Below, in pieces: positions 1-12,431 of a stretch of DNA of 64,000 nt. Within the stretch, counting starts at the first letter, position 1; the number at the start of each line of letters is the position of its first letter. The position numbers and the translations under genes are program-made. Below the pieces are notes generated by a model that was given only the letters and a program-made list of their open reading frames with translations, was not told the DNA's origin and made no database searches. The DNA comes from Scytalidium lignicola (lineage: Eukaryota > Ascomycota > Leotiomycetes), in the NCBI GenBank assembly GCA_002812745.2, contig NCSJ02000115.1, positions 59,605-123,604 of the forward strand, written 5' to 3'.

Positions 1-209
1 TGACCGGGCCTCAACACCAAATTGCTTCTGCTGCCCAATCCTCTTGCCTGGCCTTTTTTCTCGATCATACCCTCCTCCGTCGGAGTCGTCCACTCTTCAA
101 CGGACATCGCAACGGCATCACTCGATTGCCTGCAAGATCTGATCTGTGTGCTGCTCGCCTATCGAGATTCTACTGCAACTCTGCCTCTCTCCGGGACAGG
201 CCACTGAAA

Positions 210-1923
210 ATGCCTCCATCTGCGATCAGTTCTCCAGCTGAGGCTGCTCCTGATGCCTTCACCAGCAGCCACTTCCAGGGTGGGGGTATCTCACAAGTTA
301 ATGGACATGCCACGCTGTTGGCCGTCTCTACCACAGACGTATCCAGCAACGACGGCCTCCTCTCACCAACTCCTGAGTCCAGTACTACTGGCAGCACCAG
401 CACTTCCACATTTCCACTTGTTTCCCAGGATGATGAGCTCGACCTCCTTTGCGTGGGCTTTGGTCCCGCGAACATTGCAATCGGCATCGCTCTCCATGAC
501 GCCATTAAGGACTCGTCGAGCCACATCTCTTCCTCCAGAGTACCAAAGATCCTCTTTCTGGAGAAGAATCCTCAGTTTTCCTGGCATTCAGGAATGCAAA
601 TTCCAGGTGCTAAGATGCAGATTTCCTTCTTGAAGGACCTTGCTACACCTCGTGATCCAACTTCCAGGTTCACTTTTCTTAATTATCTCAAGACTATAGG
701 CCGCTTGAATACGTTTATTAATCTTTGCACCTTCTTACCTTCAAGACTGGAATTTGAAGACTATCTACGTTGGTGTGCATCATTCTTTGAGAATGAAGGC
801 TGTGTTAGGTATAACCAGGAAGTCCTCAGTGTCACCACAGGCTCTCAGGGTCCAGATGGAAAAGTTGGGAATTTCCTAGTTTCTACTAGAGATGGAACGG
901 GAAATGTCGTGACGAGGAAGGCAAGAAATGTTGTGATTGCAGCTGGTGGTCGAGCTGTCATTCCAGATGTTGTACGAGGCTTCAAGAACGTCTATCACTC
1001 TAGTGAATACATGAATGAGATCCAGCAAATCCCAAAAACTGGTCACACTCCACCAGAATTTGCAGTTATTGGTGGCGGCCAGAGTGCGGCGGAGATATTT
1101 AATGACCTCTGGGACCGCTTTCCTCAGTCGAAAGTTACTCTCATTGTCAAATCATCGAACTTGAGGCCAAGTGATGATAGTCCTTTGTGAGTTTACCCCT
1201 TCTCTGTAACTACATGTCTTATCACGTGAACACCATAAGGTGTCACAAAAGAGATGCATCTGACGTCATTTAGTGTCAATGAGATATTCGACCCTGACCG
1301 AGTAGATGGAATGTACCAGCGCAACCCTGCTGACCGGGCTGCAGCCCTCTTGGAAGATAAAGCAACCAATTACAGTGTAGTTCGTATTGACTTACTTGAG
1401 CACCTATACGAAAAGCTATACATGCAGCGCTTAGTGAATCCCGATGAGAGAAGCTGGCGTTGTCGGATCCTAACCAATAGGAATATAGACGCCGCGTCCG
1501 AAGTAGCCAAAGGAGACCGTTCGGGTGTTGTCTTGAAATTATCTAGCCCCGGCAAGGACCAAGAAGACTTAACAGCAAATTACGTTTTCAGTGGAACTGG
1601 ATATGCTAGGAATGCACATGAGAATATATTGAAAGGCACCCAGGAACTATTATCGTCTAATTTAAATAGCGAGAGACAATTCCCTGTAGCAAGGGATTAC
1701 AGAGTTTTGTATGATGAGCAAAAGGTGGATAACAACGCTGGAGTATGGCTTCAAGGATGTAACGAAGCTACACATGGGGTACGACTTGCCCTCTCAACTC
1801 CTCTACCATTCTTATATACCATTGGAAGCTAATGACTTATAGTTGAGTGACTCCTTATTATCTATATTAGCAATTAGAGGCGGTGAAATGGTGCAGAACA
1901 TCTTCAGCCCTGGTCGAAGATAG
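210..1923 (+). CDS. sidA: L-ornithine N5-monooxygenase (siderophore biosynthesis)
   Basis: This enzyme hydroxylates the side-chain amine of L-ornithine using FAD, NADPH and O2, the first committed step of hydroxamate siderophore synthesis. Exons are 210-1186, 1274-1778 and 1843-1923, giving 520 aa, close to the usual ~500. The splices restore family-typical reading (SPF|VNEIF, then HG|LSDSLL) and a C-terminus ending in FSPGRR. Visible motifs are the FAD site GFGPAN at residues 83-88, the NADPH site GGGQSA at 288-293 and the late FSGTGY at 431-436. The start at 210 was chosen over an in-frame ATG at 126 because the 28 extra residues look like untranslated leader. The N-terminal ~75 residues are Ser/Thr-rich and poorly structured, as is common in fungal SidA. 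No NRPS or acyltransferase lies in view; the promoter is mostly outside the window. Confidence 0.93.
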
Positions 1924-2800
1924 TAACGCGCAATGAAAGGTAGTGATTCGGCGGCATTCTCTTTGCATTTCAGCGTGATGTCCTCTCACTGGCGATGTAT
2001 TTTTTGACTGGACATTTCTTTTTCAGTTGCAACGTTATAAACCCCAAGCTTTGAATAGCAAACTATTTAGCTGGCNTTTTTTTGGTTAATAAATTATTTT
2101 TACGAACGTATATATAGATGCGAAAGATGGAGAGATATATAAAAAGAATTAGATATAATCAAAAACTCCACTATATTATCATGATCCAAACAAATATATA
2201 TCTCACGCACTGTTTGTGAGCTGATTATTACATTTCGTCCTCGCCTTCTCTACCTGTTTGGGACGTGTAAAGTAGCATTCGCATTCGCTTGTTCTAACTG
2301 TGCGCATCTTCTGAATGGGTGTTGATAGATGATGATGGTAGTAACGCTCTTTGATCTAAAGTTANTTTTTTTATGTGAAAACTCACTTCAAATCTTTCTC
2401 CCTATAATATTAAAATTATCATTGATACAAATTAAATGTAGTTTTATCTGTATGAGATTTGCTCTCATAGCAGATGATTTTTGACAGTTCTTGAAAATTC
2501 ACCCCTTAATGGTTTTCAGGGGGAAGAGAGGAGTGTAAAATTTTTAGATATTTCTTTTTATATATTTTGATACTCTTCTTATAAAGGAATCATCTCTCTC
2601 TCATTTTAAGTGATGCAAAGTAATTACAACAGCACTTTATTAATGAGCTTCGATTTTTTATCTTAGAATGCTCCCAGATAGATGATTAAAGATGTTTCTG
2701 TAGGACAGATAAACACTAAAAAATTCTAGACCACGGTCGGGATTGCATATGGGGGGGAACTTATTATCGTCAGTTCATTATATTCTACACTTACATTTTA
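1924..2800. other. AT-rich intergenic region, sidA / regulator 3' ends
   Basis: No gene is seen. The stretch is AT-rich with T tracts and two Ns (2076 and 2365) at homopolymers. It separates two convergent genes, so it should carry their 3' UTRs. Confidence 0.5.
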
Positions 2801-5108
2801 TCATATCTCATAAATGCTCTGCTGTCCACCACTATCATACATGTTTATATCTCGACCCTGTATTAGATTCTGCCAATATTCCCAGTCCATGAAATCCATG
2901 TCTGTTTCAGTAACACCAGATAATGCTGCTCGGTCGAATTCTTCAGTCAGACTCGTTTGACTCGCGTCTTCCAGGGTCTGGCTATCAGCTATGGATCCTG
3001 TTTCCTTTAATCGATCTTGCCGAGGACTCTGAATAATGCTGTCGTCGTTCTTCATCCTTTGTGATCGTAAAATTGATATCTTATCTAGGAAATGACCGTG
3101 CTGTGATTTCGCCGCATTGATAGCCATACTTCTCTCCCATGCTGTTAGCGTAAGATTTCCAATTGCGACATACAGTGCATTTATTGGATCAGACAGTATT
3201 TCAGGATGGTGTTCGTAGACTTGATTAATCTGCTGCCAAGCCTTTTCGTATAGTTCCCCTTTAAGGCTCTGTGCTCTCAACTCACTGAGAACGTAAATGA
3301 AAGCTTCGTAGGGGAAAAATGCTCTGACATGCCAGAGATAACCACGAATTGATGAAGTTGAATGCACTAGGTTGTCATACTCAAGCATCTCTAAGCTCGC
3401 AGATAAGAGCTTTTCCCTTTCTTGTTGTTGGGAACTCGGACTGCTGTCCGGACGTGGGTGATTCATCCGCAGACGCAGGCCACATATCGCCGATCTCGCC
3501 ATGTAGGTTGAGAGTAAGTGGAATGATATAGAAGGGTCGCAGTATCTTTGATATTTTTGTTCGAATATAGTTTCCAGTTCGTCAATAGCTTTCGATCTCA
3601 TCTCTGCTAGAGATGAGGCGCTCTCAACCTGGCTAGTAATACTCTGCTCCTGCCATTGTTCCGCCTTCCGTATGGTCGCCCCCATTTCATACCGGATAGA
3701 GCAAAACAACATCTCTGTTGTACCTGCATGTTCTACTGGAAGGTCTTTCATAGCTGGGTTTAAATCGCTATCATTTACATTCAGTGGTTGTCGCGTGTCC
3801 CAGGATAATTTTGGGATGCTTGAAGCTCCAGAAAGTGCTGCAGAGTGACTATCAAGGATAACTATTTGCCACCATAGACGTCGCCGCATTTCGGCTTCGA
3901 AAAGAGAATGTTTTCGTAATGCTGCTTCACGATGAAGACCAGCTCTTTCACCACTTCTGATTGCCACCCCAGTAAGCAGCCAAAGTGATTGATGATCGTA
4001 GTAAGGGCGCATAGCAAGCTTAGATTTTCCCATTAGCTTTAGTACTTACGATTAAAATGAAAAATACTCTTATTAATAGCATTGCACGAAGTAGAGAAAC
4101 GGTTACTTACAAGAAACAGAGTTAACGCCTGGAGCACAACTAGATCGTATGATTTAAGAAACCTAGCGTTAACTAACGCCTGCTGGGCCCCGTTTTGAAA
4201 CCTTGTTAATAATACGTCTTTTGGCTCTCCCATAATATCCTGGCATTCCGGATCAGTAAGAGATCCAACTGATGCAAGGTAAATAGAAAACATCAAGGCC
4301 TCCGTGCTTTTAGGGATATTTTGCAGATCACTGCTTGACTTAAGGATCTGCTGTTGAACAGTAGGAGCATGCAGAAATTTTGATAACGGGTTAACGTTAT
4401 CTAAGAAAGTCTGCCATAATCGAAATATCCGAATTGGATCAGGATGGCTTGAATACAATGAATTTCCTGATAGGATATTGAAGAGCAGTCTTTCGCTGTT
4501 GAATTCAAGCTGCCGAGGAATTGTTTCGTCATTGTTTATCGACTCACTTTGGACATCGGATTCTTGTAACTAAGAAATTTGAATTAGAGCTACACGGATG
4601 ACAGACAAAGTATTTACCTCCTCACTTAGTCCAGTCCATAAATTGCTATAGGAGAGTTAGTTCTCACCCAGTTTGTAATTTAATCGGCATACCTCTCGAT
4701 ATATCGCGAATGTCCTCTCTCTACAATCAACCTTCCGGTTTCCCTTCTTGCAGTTGACTCCCTGGAGATGGTGGAAGTAGATTCTGAAGACTTTTCACTC
4801 CTAGGTGCAGAAATACGACCGATTTCTAGATCAACATTCACTCCAAATTTCCTGAGAAGTTCTTCACACCGTTGTAACCGGAAAAGCACATCATCTTTGG
4901 GAAATGGCGTCCTTTTACGCGCCTTTGCTGGCGTGGGCGCTTTTGCAACACATTCTCTTCCGGATTTAATGCAGGCGGAGCAAGGCCGTTCCCCATTGCA
5001 TCTAATTTTCCTTTTCTGACATGCTAGGCATGAATGTCCCCGAGTTATGGCATGCGAACTAGATGGAGTAAGGAGCTGCGAAGCCGTGCTGGTGTCATCA
5101 GGAGGCAT
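2801..5108 (-). CDS. Zn2Cys6 transcription factor with fungal-specific TF domain
   Basis: Probable pathway-specific transcription regulator. Reading on the minus strand, exons are 5108-4693, 4645-4618, 4569-4111 and 4036-2801, giving 712 aa. Introns are short; intron 1 ends in a CTAAC branch site and TATAG acceptor. The binuclear zinc cluster near residue 28 has C-x2-C-x6-C-x5-C-x2-C-x6-C spacing. A basic linker (KARKR) and a short heptad-like stretch follow, fitting a dimerising DNA-binding module. The middle part has the fungal_trans signature (LTGVAIRSGERAGLHRE, then RRRLWW). It is transcribed divergently from the MFS exporter at 5793 across 684 bp, the usual arrangement of a local regulator and its efflux pump, and that gap contains CGG-N4-CCG palindromes. 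No recognised gene name; the inducing ligand is unknown. Confidence 0.88.
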
Positions 5109-5345
5109 TGGCAGAATGATGAATCATGGAAAATTAGAGATTCGGTCAATATCAGTGCCCTAGACTAAGGATCATGAAATCAAAATCTATATAGGATGGA
5201 GCAATCTATATTGAAGTATACACGGGGCCGGAGTTGATAGGGTTTATCGTTGACAAAAGTAATTAGAGGAGTTTTGCCTTTAGTAGCTCAAAGGTTAGTC
5301 TAGCTACTTTCTGACTTAATTCCTTCGGCAGTCTCGGTCCCGAGG

Positions 5346-5357
5346 CGGAGTTCCGTA
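5346..5357 (+). promoter_or_regulatory. Candidate Zn2Cys6 operator, copy 1 (CGG-N4-CCG)
   Basis: CGGAGTTCCGTA: CGG and CCG half-sites separated by four bases, the form bound by many dimeric zinc-cluster proteins. It lies about 240 bp upstream of the regulator's own start codon. The neighbouring palindrome at 5333-5344 adds a second CGG/CCG pair. Confidence 0.5.
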
Positions 5358-5582
5358 GAAAAATCACGTGCTATTATATTAAACTCCCAAATCTGCTTCA
5401 CGACAAAGATTCATGCCATGCTTTTGTGATAACTATATAGTTTTTGTGATAAAATATTATTTAACAAACTATACAGCCGTATAGAAGTATGCCGCGAAAA
5501 TTTGGATTTAAATAAATATCAATGTTGGCGGAGTGATCCCAGTATTGATTAAATTCTCCCCTCTTGTTAATGTTCGACGCAA

Positions 5583-5594
5583 TACGGAACTCCG
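5583..5594 (-). promoter_or_regulatory. Candidate Zn2Cys6 operator, copy 2 (inverted)
   Basis: TACGGAACTCCG is the exact reverse complement of the 12-bp element at 5346. It sits about 40 bp upstream of the TATA box of the MFS exporter gene, a good position for activator binding. Confidence 0.5.
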
Positions 5595-5792
5595 AAACAG
5601 CCCATGAACTATACATGTCCGAGATGGTGAGTATATATAAAGGTAAGTGAGATTCTCCTTTACAAAAGTTAATCCATTACTCTCATACTTGTCTATTTTG
5701 CCTCATACAGCCTTGTTGAATCTGCATCCCTTCCCAATCAATCTTATTCAAAAAAATCCGATTTCCTCCTGTTTTCTCTTTATCACGAGGTC

Positions 5793-7584
5793 ATGGAATC
5801 TTCTACAGGAGAAAAGCCTGTGGGCGATCTTGAGATGGCACACACAAATTCTTCACCTAACGAAACAAAGAATGAATTCCCAACTGGGAAGAAATTATTC
5901 TTGATATTGTTATCTAATGCCTTAGCTATGTTCCTTGTTGCCTTGGTAAGTTTTTCTGTAATTTATACACCCTTTGAATAGGATTCCTATTCAGATCACT
6001 TTAGAAGAATCTCCAATCAATGCACGAGGCTAACTTTAGGTAGGATCGTACGATAATTGCTACCGCTGTACCTCATATTTCAGATCAATTTCATTCTCTA
6101 AACGATATTGGCTGGTATGCAAGCTCTTACTTAATAACCAGCTGTGCAACACAGCTTATCTGGGGTCGAATATATACTTTCTATAATGTCAAATATGTCT
6201 ATCTTGCAGCCGTTGGGCTCTTCGAGGTCGGTTCAGTGGTATGCGGTGCTGCCCCAAGTTCCGATACCTTCATTGTTGGACGTGCTATTGCCGGACTTGG
6301 ATCTTCAGGCATTTTCTCCGGTTCGATGATCCTTATCACTCATGTGGTACCACTTCATAAGCGGCCTATGTTTGTTGGAATGATAGGTTCTATCTTCGGT
6401 ATATCCTCTATCATCGCGCCTCTTCTCGGCGGAGCATTTACAGATAAGGTAACGTGGAGGTGGTGTTTCTATATCAAGTACGTATAACCCCTAAATGCTT
6501 CACCTCGTGTATGAGCATGAGTTAACTCTTTTCTAGTATTCCAATTGGCGTAGTGGCTGGTATCGTCCTAGCCATATTCCTCCGTCTTCCATCACCGACC
6601 ACTTCTGCTTCTATTTCAAAGCAGATCACTCGATTAGACCCTTTCGGAACACTCGTTTTCCTTCCAGGTATTGTATGCCTCCTACTCACCTTACAGTGGG
6701 GAGGCTCTACTTATCCCTGGAATGACGGACGAATAATTGCCCTCTTTGTCGTTGCTGGTATACTTCTCATCATCTTTGTCTGTATTCAGATATGGAGACA
6801 AGAAGATGCAACAGTTCCTCCACGAATAATCATCCAACGAAGCATTGCCTGTTCTGCCCTGTATTCTTTCTTTTTGGGCGGTACGATGATTTCGTTAATT
6901 TACTTCCTACCTTTATGGTTCCAAGCAATCAAGGGAGCAACCCCTCTACATTCCGGGATTGACAATCTTCCTTTGGTTCTTTCTCTGGTTGTTGCTACAA
7001 TTATAGTCGGTGCTGTCATCACTAATACCGGATACTATAATCCTTGGATGTTCGCATGCTCTACCTTTATGTCGATTGGTGCCGGTCTCATAACCACTTT
7101 CAAGACCGATACAAGTTCCGCAAAATGGATTGGTTACCAGGTAATTTTCGGACTCGGTCTTGGAATGGGTATGCAACAAGCTGGTTTGGCTGCTCAGGCT
7201 GTTCTGAGCAAGAAGGATGTTTCTACAGGGGTATCTATCATGTTCTTCGCCCAATCTCTTGGAGGAGCCCTGTTCATATGCATTGGCCAGGCAGTTTTTA
7301 GCAACAATCTTACCCAGAGCCTAGGGAAAATCTCAGGAATTGATACGGAAATCATTCTGAAGGCTGGAGCTACAGGATTACGCCATATTGTTCCAGGTGT
7401 CCTTCTCCCGATGGTTCTCTCGAGTTATAATACTGCGTTATCGAAAGCTTTTATTGTTGCACTAGCGGCTGCATGCTTTTCAATTGTGTCTGCGATCGGA
7501 GTGGAATGGAAAAACGTAAAAGGACTGGAGCATGGAGGTCCTTCGCCTGAAAATGTTCCCGAGACTCCTACTGAAGTTGTTTGA
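5793..7584 (+). CDS. MFS exporter, DHA2 / 14-TM drug:H+ antiporter type
   Basis: Predicted plasma-membrane or vesicular proton antiporter for toxins or drugs. Exons are 5793-5945, 6044-6477 and 6537-7584, giving 544 aa, normal for the 14-helix DHA2 group. The first splice rebuilds the diagnostic LDxTIIATAxPxI-type motif of TM1 ([15 protein letters not shown]). Others seen are [11 protein letters not shown], a PLLGGAFTD motif and WRWCFYIN|IPIG across intron 2. Family members include aflatoxin-cluster AflT-like pumps, but specificity cannot be read here. It is paired with the divergent Zn2Cys6 gene, so inducible efflux under local control is the best guess. A siderophore transporter role is possible given sidA 4 kb away, but the sequence reads as drug-exporter type. 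Confidence 0.9.
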
Positions 7585-8685
7585 AGGCACAGTACCTTAA
7601 ATTATTTGGCTATACTTTTGGGAGGTTTTAGCTTTTTGGGATCATTTTCATATAAACTAAGTAGGTGTGTTATATTTAGAGATATCTTAACTGTTCAAGC
7701 GGGAGGTGTAAGGGCAAAGATTTTAGGGACGTAATAAATTAAACTAATAGTAGGTCTATTAGTAATTAATAACAAAACAATCCAGAAAAACTTTTAATTA
7801 TCTCCAGTTCTTCTCATCTTCCCAAATACTTTTCTCAGTGTTTGCCCTAGTTGGTTGTCTTGCTATACCATCTTAAAGTCGTACGAGTCTAGTAACCTAA
7901 AATCGACATATAAACCGGTCTCCATAATAAAAGCATCGTAAATACTTTACCTTCCCATATAACCCCGAATAAGCAGCTTATATTCTAACAGAACAACAAA
8001 CAGCGCCGTTATGGTATAATGGTCAGGTCAAGTTGTTGTTCCGAGAAATGGATTGGATAAGTCTAATGGGTGAAGTGAATACTGACATTAGCAGAGATGT
8101 AGGCGCACAGCTTTACAGCTGTNAGTGAACCGAACNTCTTTTGTCACTCAGACGGNTTTTTTTTTTTTTTTTTTGNTTGCTTAANTTTTTTTGGCTAGTT
8201 ACCNTTTTTTATTTTTTGTAAAGTTTTGGGGTTTTCAATTTATTTTTTGGCGTAGTTGATATTGAAGAATACTGTTAGGTTGCCAGAGTGATACAAAATA
8301 TCAACGCAATAACCTCCTTTATTTTCTATGAATCACTGGCCAAAGCGTTGAATCAGACCGTAGGAAATTCACAACCTACCCAAACTTACTCTCCCCTTTG
8401 TTAAAATACGCTGCTAAGTGAAACGTGTTTGAGTTTCGGTAAAAAGAAAAAGTCGGGGTAACTTTAAAGTTTAGGGGAAGAAGGCTGGAACAAAGGTAGC
8501 ATAAAATTTTCATCGTATTATTCTCCTTAAATAGAATATCTGCGTTGGGTATCACTATTTAATACTTCTAAACAACCCATCCTTTATGATTTTGAAGTTG
8601 GAGTGCTTGCTCCCCTCGAACGCGACATACTATACGGAGCCTGCATTAAGAGTTAGCAAAATTACTATTCTAGTCTCAAAATTAT
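7585..8685. other. Intergenic, AT-rich, N-dense
   Basis: No coding signal. Six Ns fall between 8123 and 8204, around T tracts of up to about 20 bases, so the local sequence is unreliable. Around 8004-8025 there is a stretch resembling a tRNA A box, but no B box or acceptor-stem partner follows. Confidence 0.5.
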
Positions 8686-11563
8686 TTAGCTTACCAAAAC
8701 CTCTTTTGCGTTGCAAATTCTCCACGCAAGATTCCTCACATTTCCATCAGCAAGCACCACCCCCGGTGAAAACTCAATTCCAAACATCTGATGGACAGCA
8801 AAGACGACCCTCCTTGCATATTTCCCGTCTCTCTCCACTAAACTACCGAAGCTTTCTTCTGCAGTGTTTGGAGCAATCTCAGGATCACGATCAAAGCAGT
8901 TACGTACAACTGGGAGCAAAGCACTTTCCACGGCGCTTCGAATGAGACCATTACTGTCGACCTCGACATCTTCATCAAAGCGACCAATGCGAACCTCAAA
9001 TGGTAATGAAATGCCCATGACATTGTGTTTGCCGTCATGATGGTATCTAAACTCGAAGACACCTTGAATCCACCATAACTTATCGCCTTCGAAAACCATT
9101 TCTCCTTCCACATAATTATGGGTCGTGCCATCATCTAGAGTGGCGGTAACTGGTTTGTTCCAAGAGATGATGCCTTTATCAGCAGGAGACTCTTCATATT
9201 CCTTTGGTACTGTAGCAATCCAGCGTCCAGCAGATGTTACACGAGTTATTTCCCGAGATTCGTTGTCTGCAACCCTATATAAACCAACCCAGTCGGCTTT
9301 CGAGTGGTCAATTGGGGCTCTCCATTTAACTTTGATAGGGGCGCCGTATTCAAAGATTAGCGGTTTGTACTTATCGGTTCGTTCTCGTGGAAATCTTGCT
9401 AACAAACCCTCCTTGCTTGACGCTTGTTGGTCCGAGATGGCTGATGTGGAGGGCGTGCCTTCAACCGATAAAGAATAATCTTCTGGGTTGAATCCTGCCA
9501 GGTCAGGCGCAAGCCGAGTAAGAGTAATGCGAGCTGGATATTGTGTAAAGAGAGCAGATGTGTCCCGAACAATAGTCGAAACGCCAGCAGCTAGCTTTGG
9601 GCGGGCAGTATCCACGAAGTCCTCGACAAAATGTTTGGTTTCATCAAGAATCTTGTCAACACTACCTTGGAATTGCCTTAGAGGCGGAGGGAGTGACCTC
9701 CTAATGCTCTTAGTAAGGCCAGCTTCTACTCTGAGGCTTCTACCGTACAGCTTTTGCATGTGGGGCTTCTCTACGAACTGAATAAATGCCAAGGTGACTG
9801 TGTGACTGAGAATTGCGAGGAAAAGAATCGGCTTGCACCAGGTTATGAGAACTGCTCCCCATACACCAGCAACACCGATGATTCTTTCTGGGTTGTTGAG
9901 ATAGCGATAAATTCCACTATAGGTTAATTTTCCAGCGTGGTCGAAGAAGAAATCCCCAAAAAACCACCCAAACTCTCCTAGTGAGTCATATATACTTACG
10001 GCAGTCCAGACTTGTAAAGCGACAAGCCCTGCACCTGCGAGATGTCTTAATAGCACAAATCCATAGTTCCAATCCTGTGGTGCCGTGTACATTCTCCAGC
10101 AGGCTGCAATGAAACTTGCATAGCACATGGTCATACATAAGTAGTACATGCCCTTCCACTGTCTCCAAGCTTCATCCTTACTTTCACCATACTTCACGAA
10201 ATGGCGTGTCCACATCTTCAATCTAGACTGACGGTCAAGGATGATTCCGAGGCCAACAGAGTATAATAGACGCCACACGACCGCGTGGGCAACGAAAAAT
10301 ACCTGCCATCCTTGCGTATAAGGCGCCATCGCTGCAATAAGGAACATGCAGAATTGTAGTAACGCCACACCAACATCGGTGACCCTAAATGGATCGAAGT
10401 TCCCGAAACCAAGGAGATTGTGTGCCTGTGATGGTAGATTTGACACTGTCAATTGGCTTTCGGGCTTTCTAGGCTGTGGCTGGTTATAAATCTTTTCGAT
10501 ATGAGGATTCTCGATGTATATGAGGAACAGGAACTGGGCGGCATGGGCAACTAAGGATATGTAGAGTACATCGTAGCTTGCAGCCATGGCAGAAATACCA
10601 TAATAGCCGGTGTACCCTATAGAATACATAGGATGAGGAGCCATCTCGAAAACTCCATCGAAGGTTAACTCCTGGTCGATGAGATAGAAGAAGTCGCCCC
10701 AATACCATGCATAGTCTTTAACAACACGGTGGGCGTCCAGCTTGACCCATAAGTTGAAAAGCACGGCTATGATTCCGCCAATCCAGCGAACTAGGAGGCC
10801 AAATGCATCTTCACCGTCTGGGCGGTGTCCACATGCAATTGCGAACAGGCAGTATGAAGTAAAATCGCACATCAAGATCAGGTCCACGACTCTCCGGAAC
10901 ACAAGCCATGTGTTGTATTCGATCGGGGCTTCTTCAAATTTGTAATCTTCTGGGATTTTTGTTTCCAATTCCTTCTTTATCAGGTTATAAAGCCATGGTC
11001 GAGGATTTTTGCCCGTCTTTGGGTTCACAAAGAGGCTACACTTCTTTGCCCAAGAGACTAGTCTGCGGTGATGGGACTGTATGCGAAGCAGGTATCCAAT
11101 TCCAACATTGTAGCATGCCCTCCAGAACAGAAATATAACCGCGAAGACTGGCTGTTTCAGCGAGGTGGGAAGTAAGTAAAGTGCTAGGAGATGTAATGCG
11201 AGTATGGCTAGTACGAAGGCATCGGAGAGGTTCTTTGGCTGTCGGGGATCAAGCAGTTGAGAGACCATATCATGGGTTTGTGGGACCGTGAATACTAGAG
11301 ATTGAATTAGGCCGGGCGTAAACCATTGTAGAAGGAAATTGGTATCATTGAATGGCAAGAATGGATATCTTGGTTAACTTACTGGTGCCATCTGGTGTTC
11401 TACCATATGTTTTCTTGTCCTTGCCTACATCCTCTTCACTACTTGTGTCGTCGTCAATAGTAACATCCACCACCTTTGTTTCCTCACCGATTTTCGTTTC
11501 TTTTTTCACATGCCGCTCTCGAACCCTAACCGTCACCAATGCAGGGTCTATGTCGGAACTCAT
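8686..11563 (-). CDS. CHO2: Phosphatidylethanolamine N-methyltransferase (first methylation to PC)
   Basis: This ER membrane enzyme methylates phosphatidylethanolamine with SAM, the first step of the de novo phosphatidylcholine pathway. Minus-strand exons are 11563-11383 and 11294-8686, giving 929 aa, close to the usual ~950. Splicing joins RTPDGT to [11 protein letters not shown], a family-typical junction just before the first membrane segments. The protein has many hydrophobic helices and two repeated catalytic-like units (around [18 protein letters not shown], then [16 protein letters not shown]). A soluble C-terminal region with beta-rich character follows, as is typical of Cho2. The N-terminus is acidic and charged. 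The gene is divergent from NBP35, sharing an 868-bp upstream region. Confidence 0.95.
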
Positions 11564-12431
11564 CGTGGGTTAACAAACCCGGGGAAGCACAATGGAATAG
11601 TGTAACTTGTGTTCTACGGTAGTATTTGGTCTCTGAAGAGACGCAAATGTTTTGTCTTCAGGAGAGTGTTTACTTTTTGGAATTCCGAAGTGTGCGTTAA
11701 GCCATATATGGGGGTGAGTTGTGGTTATGGAATAGGCCACTCTTCTAGGTCAAGAAGATTCTCCGCTTTTGTGGGCAGAAGCGATCCCTGAGCAATTGGT
11801 TCCAGTGGAATGCTCTAGTCACGGGTAGAACCGCTGATTCCACGCCTTGCAAATTATCAGGAAACTGTCCAAGGGCGTCGCTACATTCTTTGCACATAAG
11901 CTCTACTTTTCCCAGCGACCTCACACGACCTCTGGACGAGATTGGAATCGCCTTTCCCTTAAGGTATGATGCTGAGACGGGCATCTATCCCAATACGTCC
12001 ACTGTGGCTCGTCATCGGCTTGCAAACCGCGGCAAAAACACACGAGGATTAGCCGTATCTGGCCTTTATCCGGTCAAACTAAGGTACCAAAGCAGTTGGC
12101 GGTAAGCTTAGGCGGTAAGAGCAGTGGATGGCAAGGTTGGGTTTTGTGCACAAAAGCACGTGCTTAAGGAGCCTCGAGAGTACTTCCGCTATCGCAGTCT
12201 CGGGTCTTACTAAATGCACCCCTCTTTGCCCCTCAGTACAATCGGCTTGATTTGTAAAGCTTCAAAATATCATCCTCGATATACCCTCCTCGAACGCACA
12301 TCCTAATTCTTCCTTCAACTGTGCATATTGCTAGGACGACCGATATTAAGGCAAGGTTACACATTTATTATATAATTTAAAGTTTCTTTTCTATAACTTT
12401 CTGGGAAATATAAAGAGGTTTTGCGACAGTC
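11564..12431. other. Divergent upstream region, CHO2 / NBP35
   Basis: No gene is supported; short ORFs here have no recognisable features. A GCACGTGC E-box lies near 12157. A pyrimidine-rich, then AT-rich stretch precedes the NBP35 start. Confidence 0.5.

Larger units (their letters stand above)
5109..5792. promoter_or_regulatory. Shared bidirectional promoter, regulator / MFS exporter
   Basis: This intergenic stretch lies between two divergent start codons. It holds a CACGTG core at 5365, two inverted copies of CGGAGTTCCGTA (5346-5357 and 5583-5594), a CGG-N2-CCG palindrome (CTCGGTCCCGAG, 5333-5344), a lone GGCGGAGT half-site near 5527 and a TATATATAAAG box at 5632-5642 about 150 bp before the MFS start. 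The layout suits regulation by the adjacent Zn2Cys6 protein. Confidence 0.6.

Noticed and set aside
126..209. N-terminal extension of sidA from the ATG at 126
   Set aside because: The extra 28 residues (Cys/Arg/Ser mixture) look like leader sequence and the downstream ATG gives the usual protein length.
5793..7584. Calling the MFS gene a siderophore importer because sidA is nearby
   Set aside because: Its TM1 and TM5 motifs are those of DHA2 drug exporters, and the closest partner is the divergent regulator.
8004..8140. Possible tRNA gene (TGGTATAATGGT resembles an A box)
   Set aside because: No B box (GGTTCGANTCC), no acceptor-stem complement to GCGCCGT and several Ns nearby; a cloverleaf could not be drawn.
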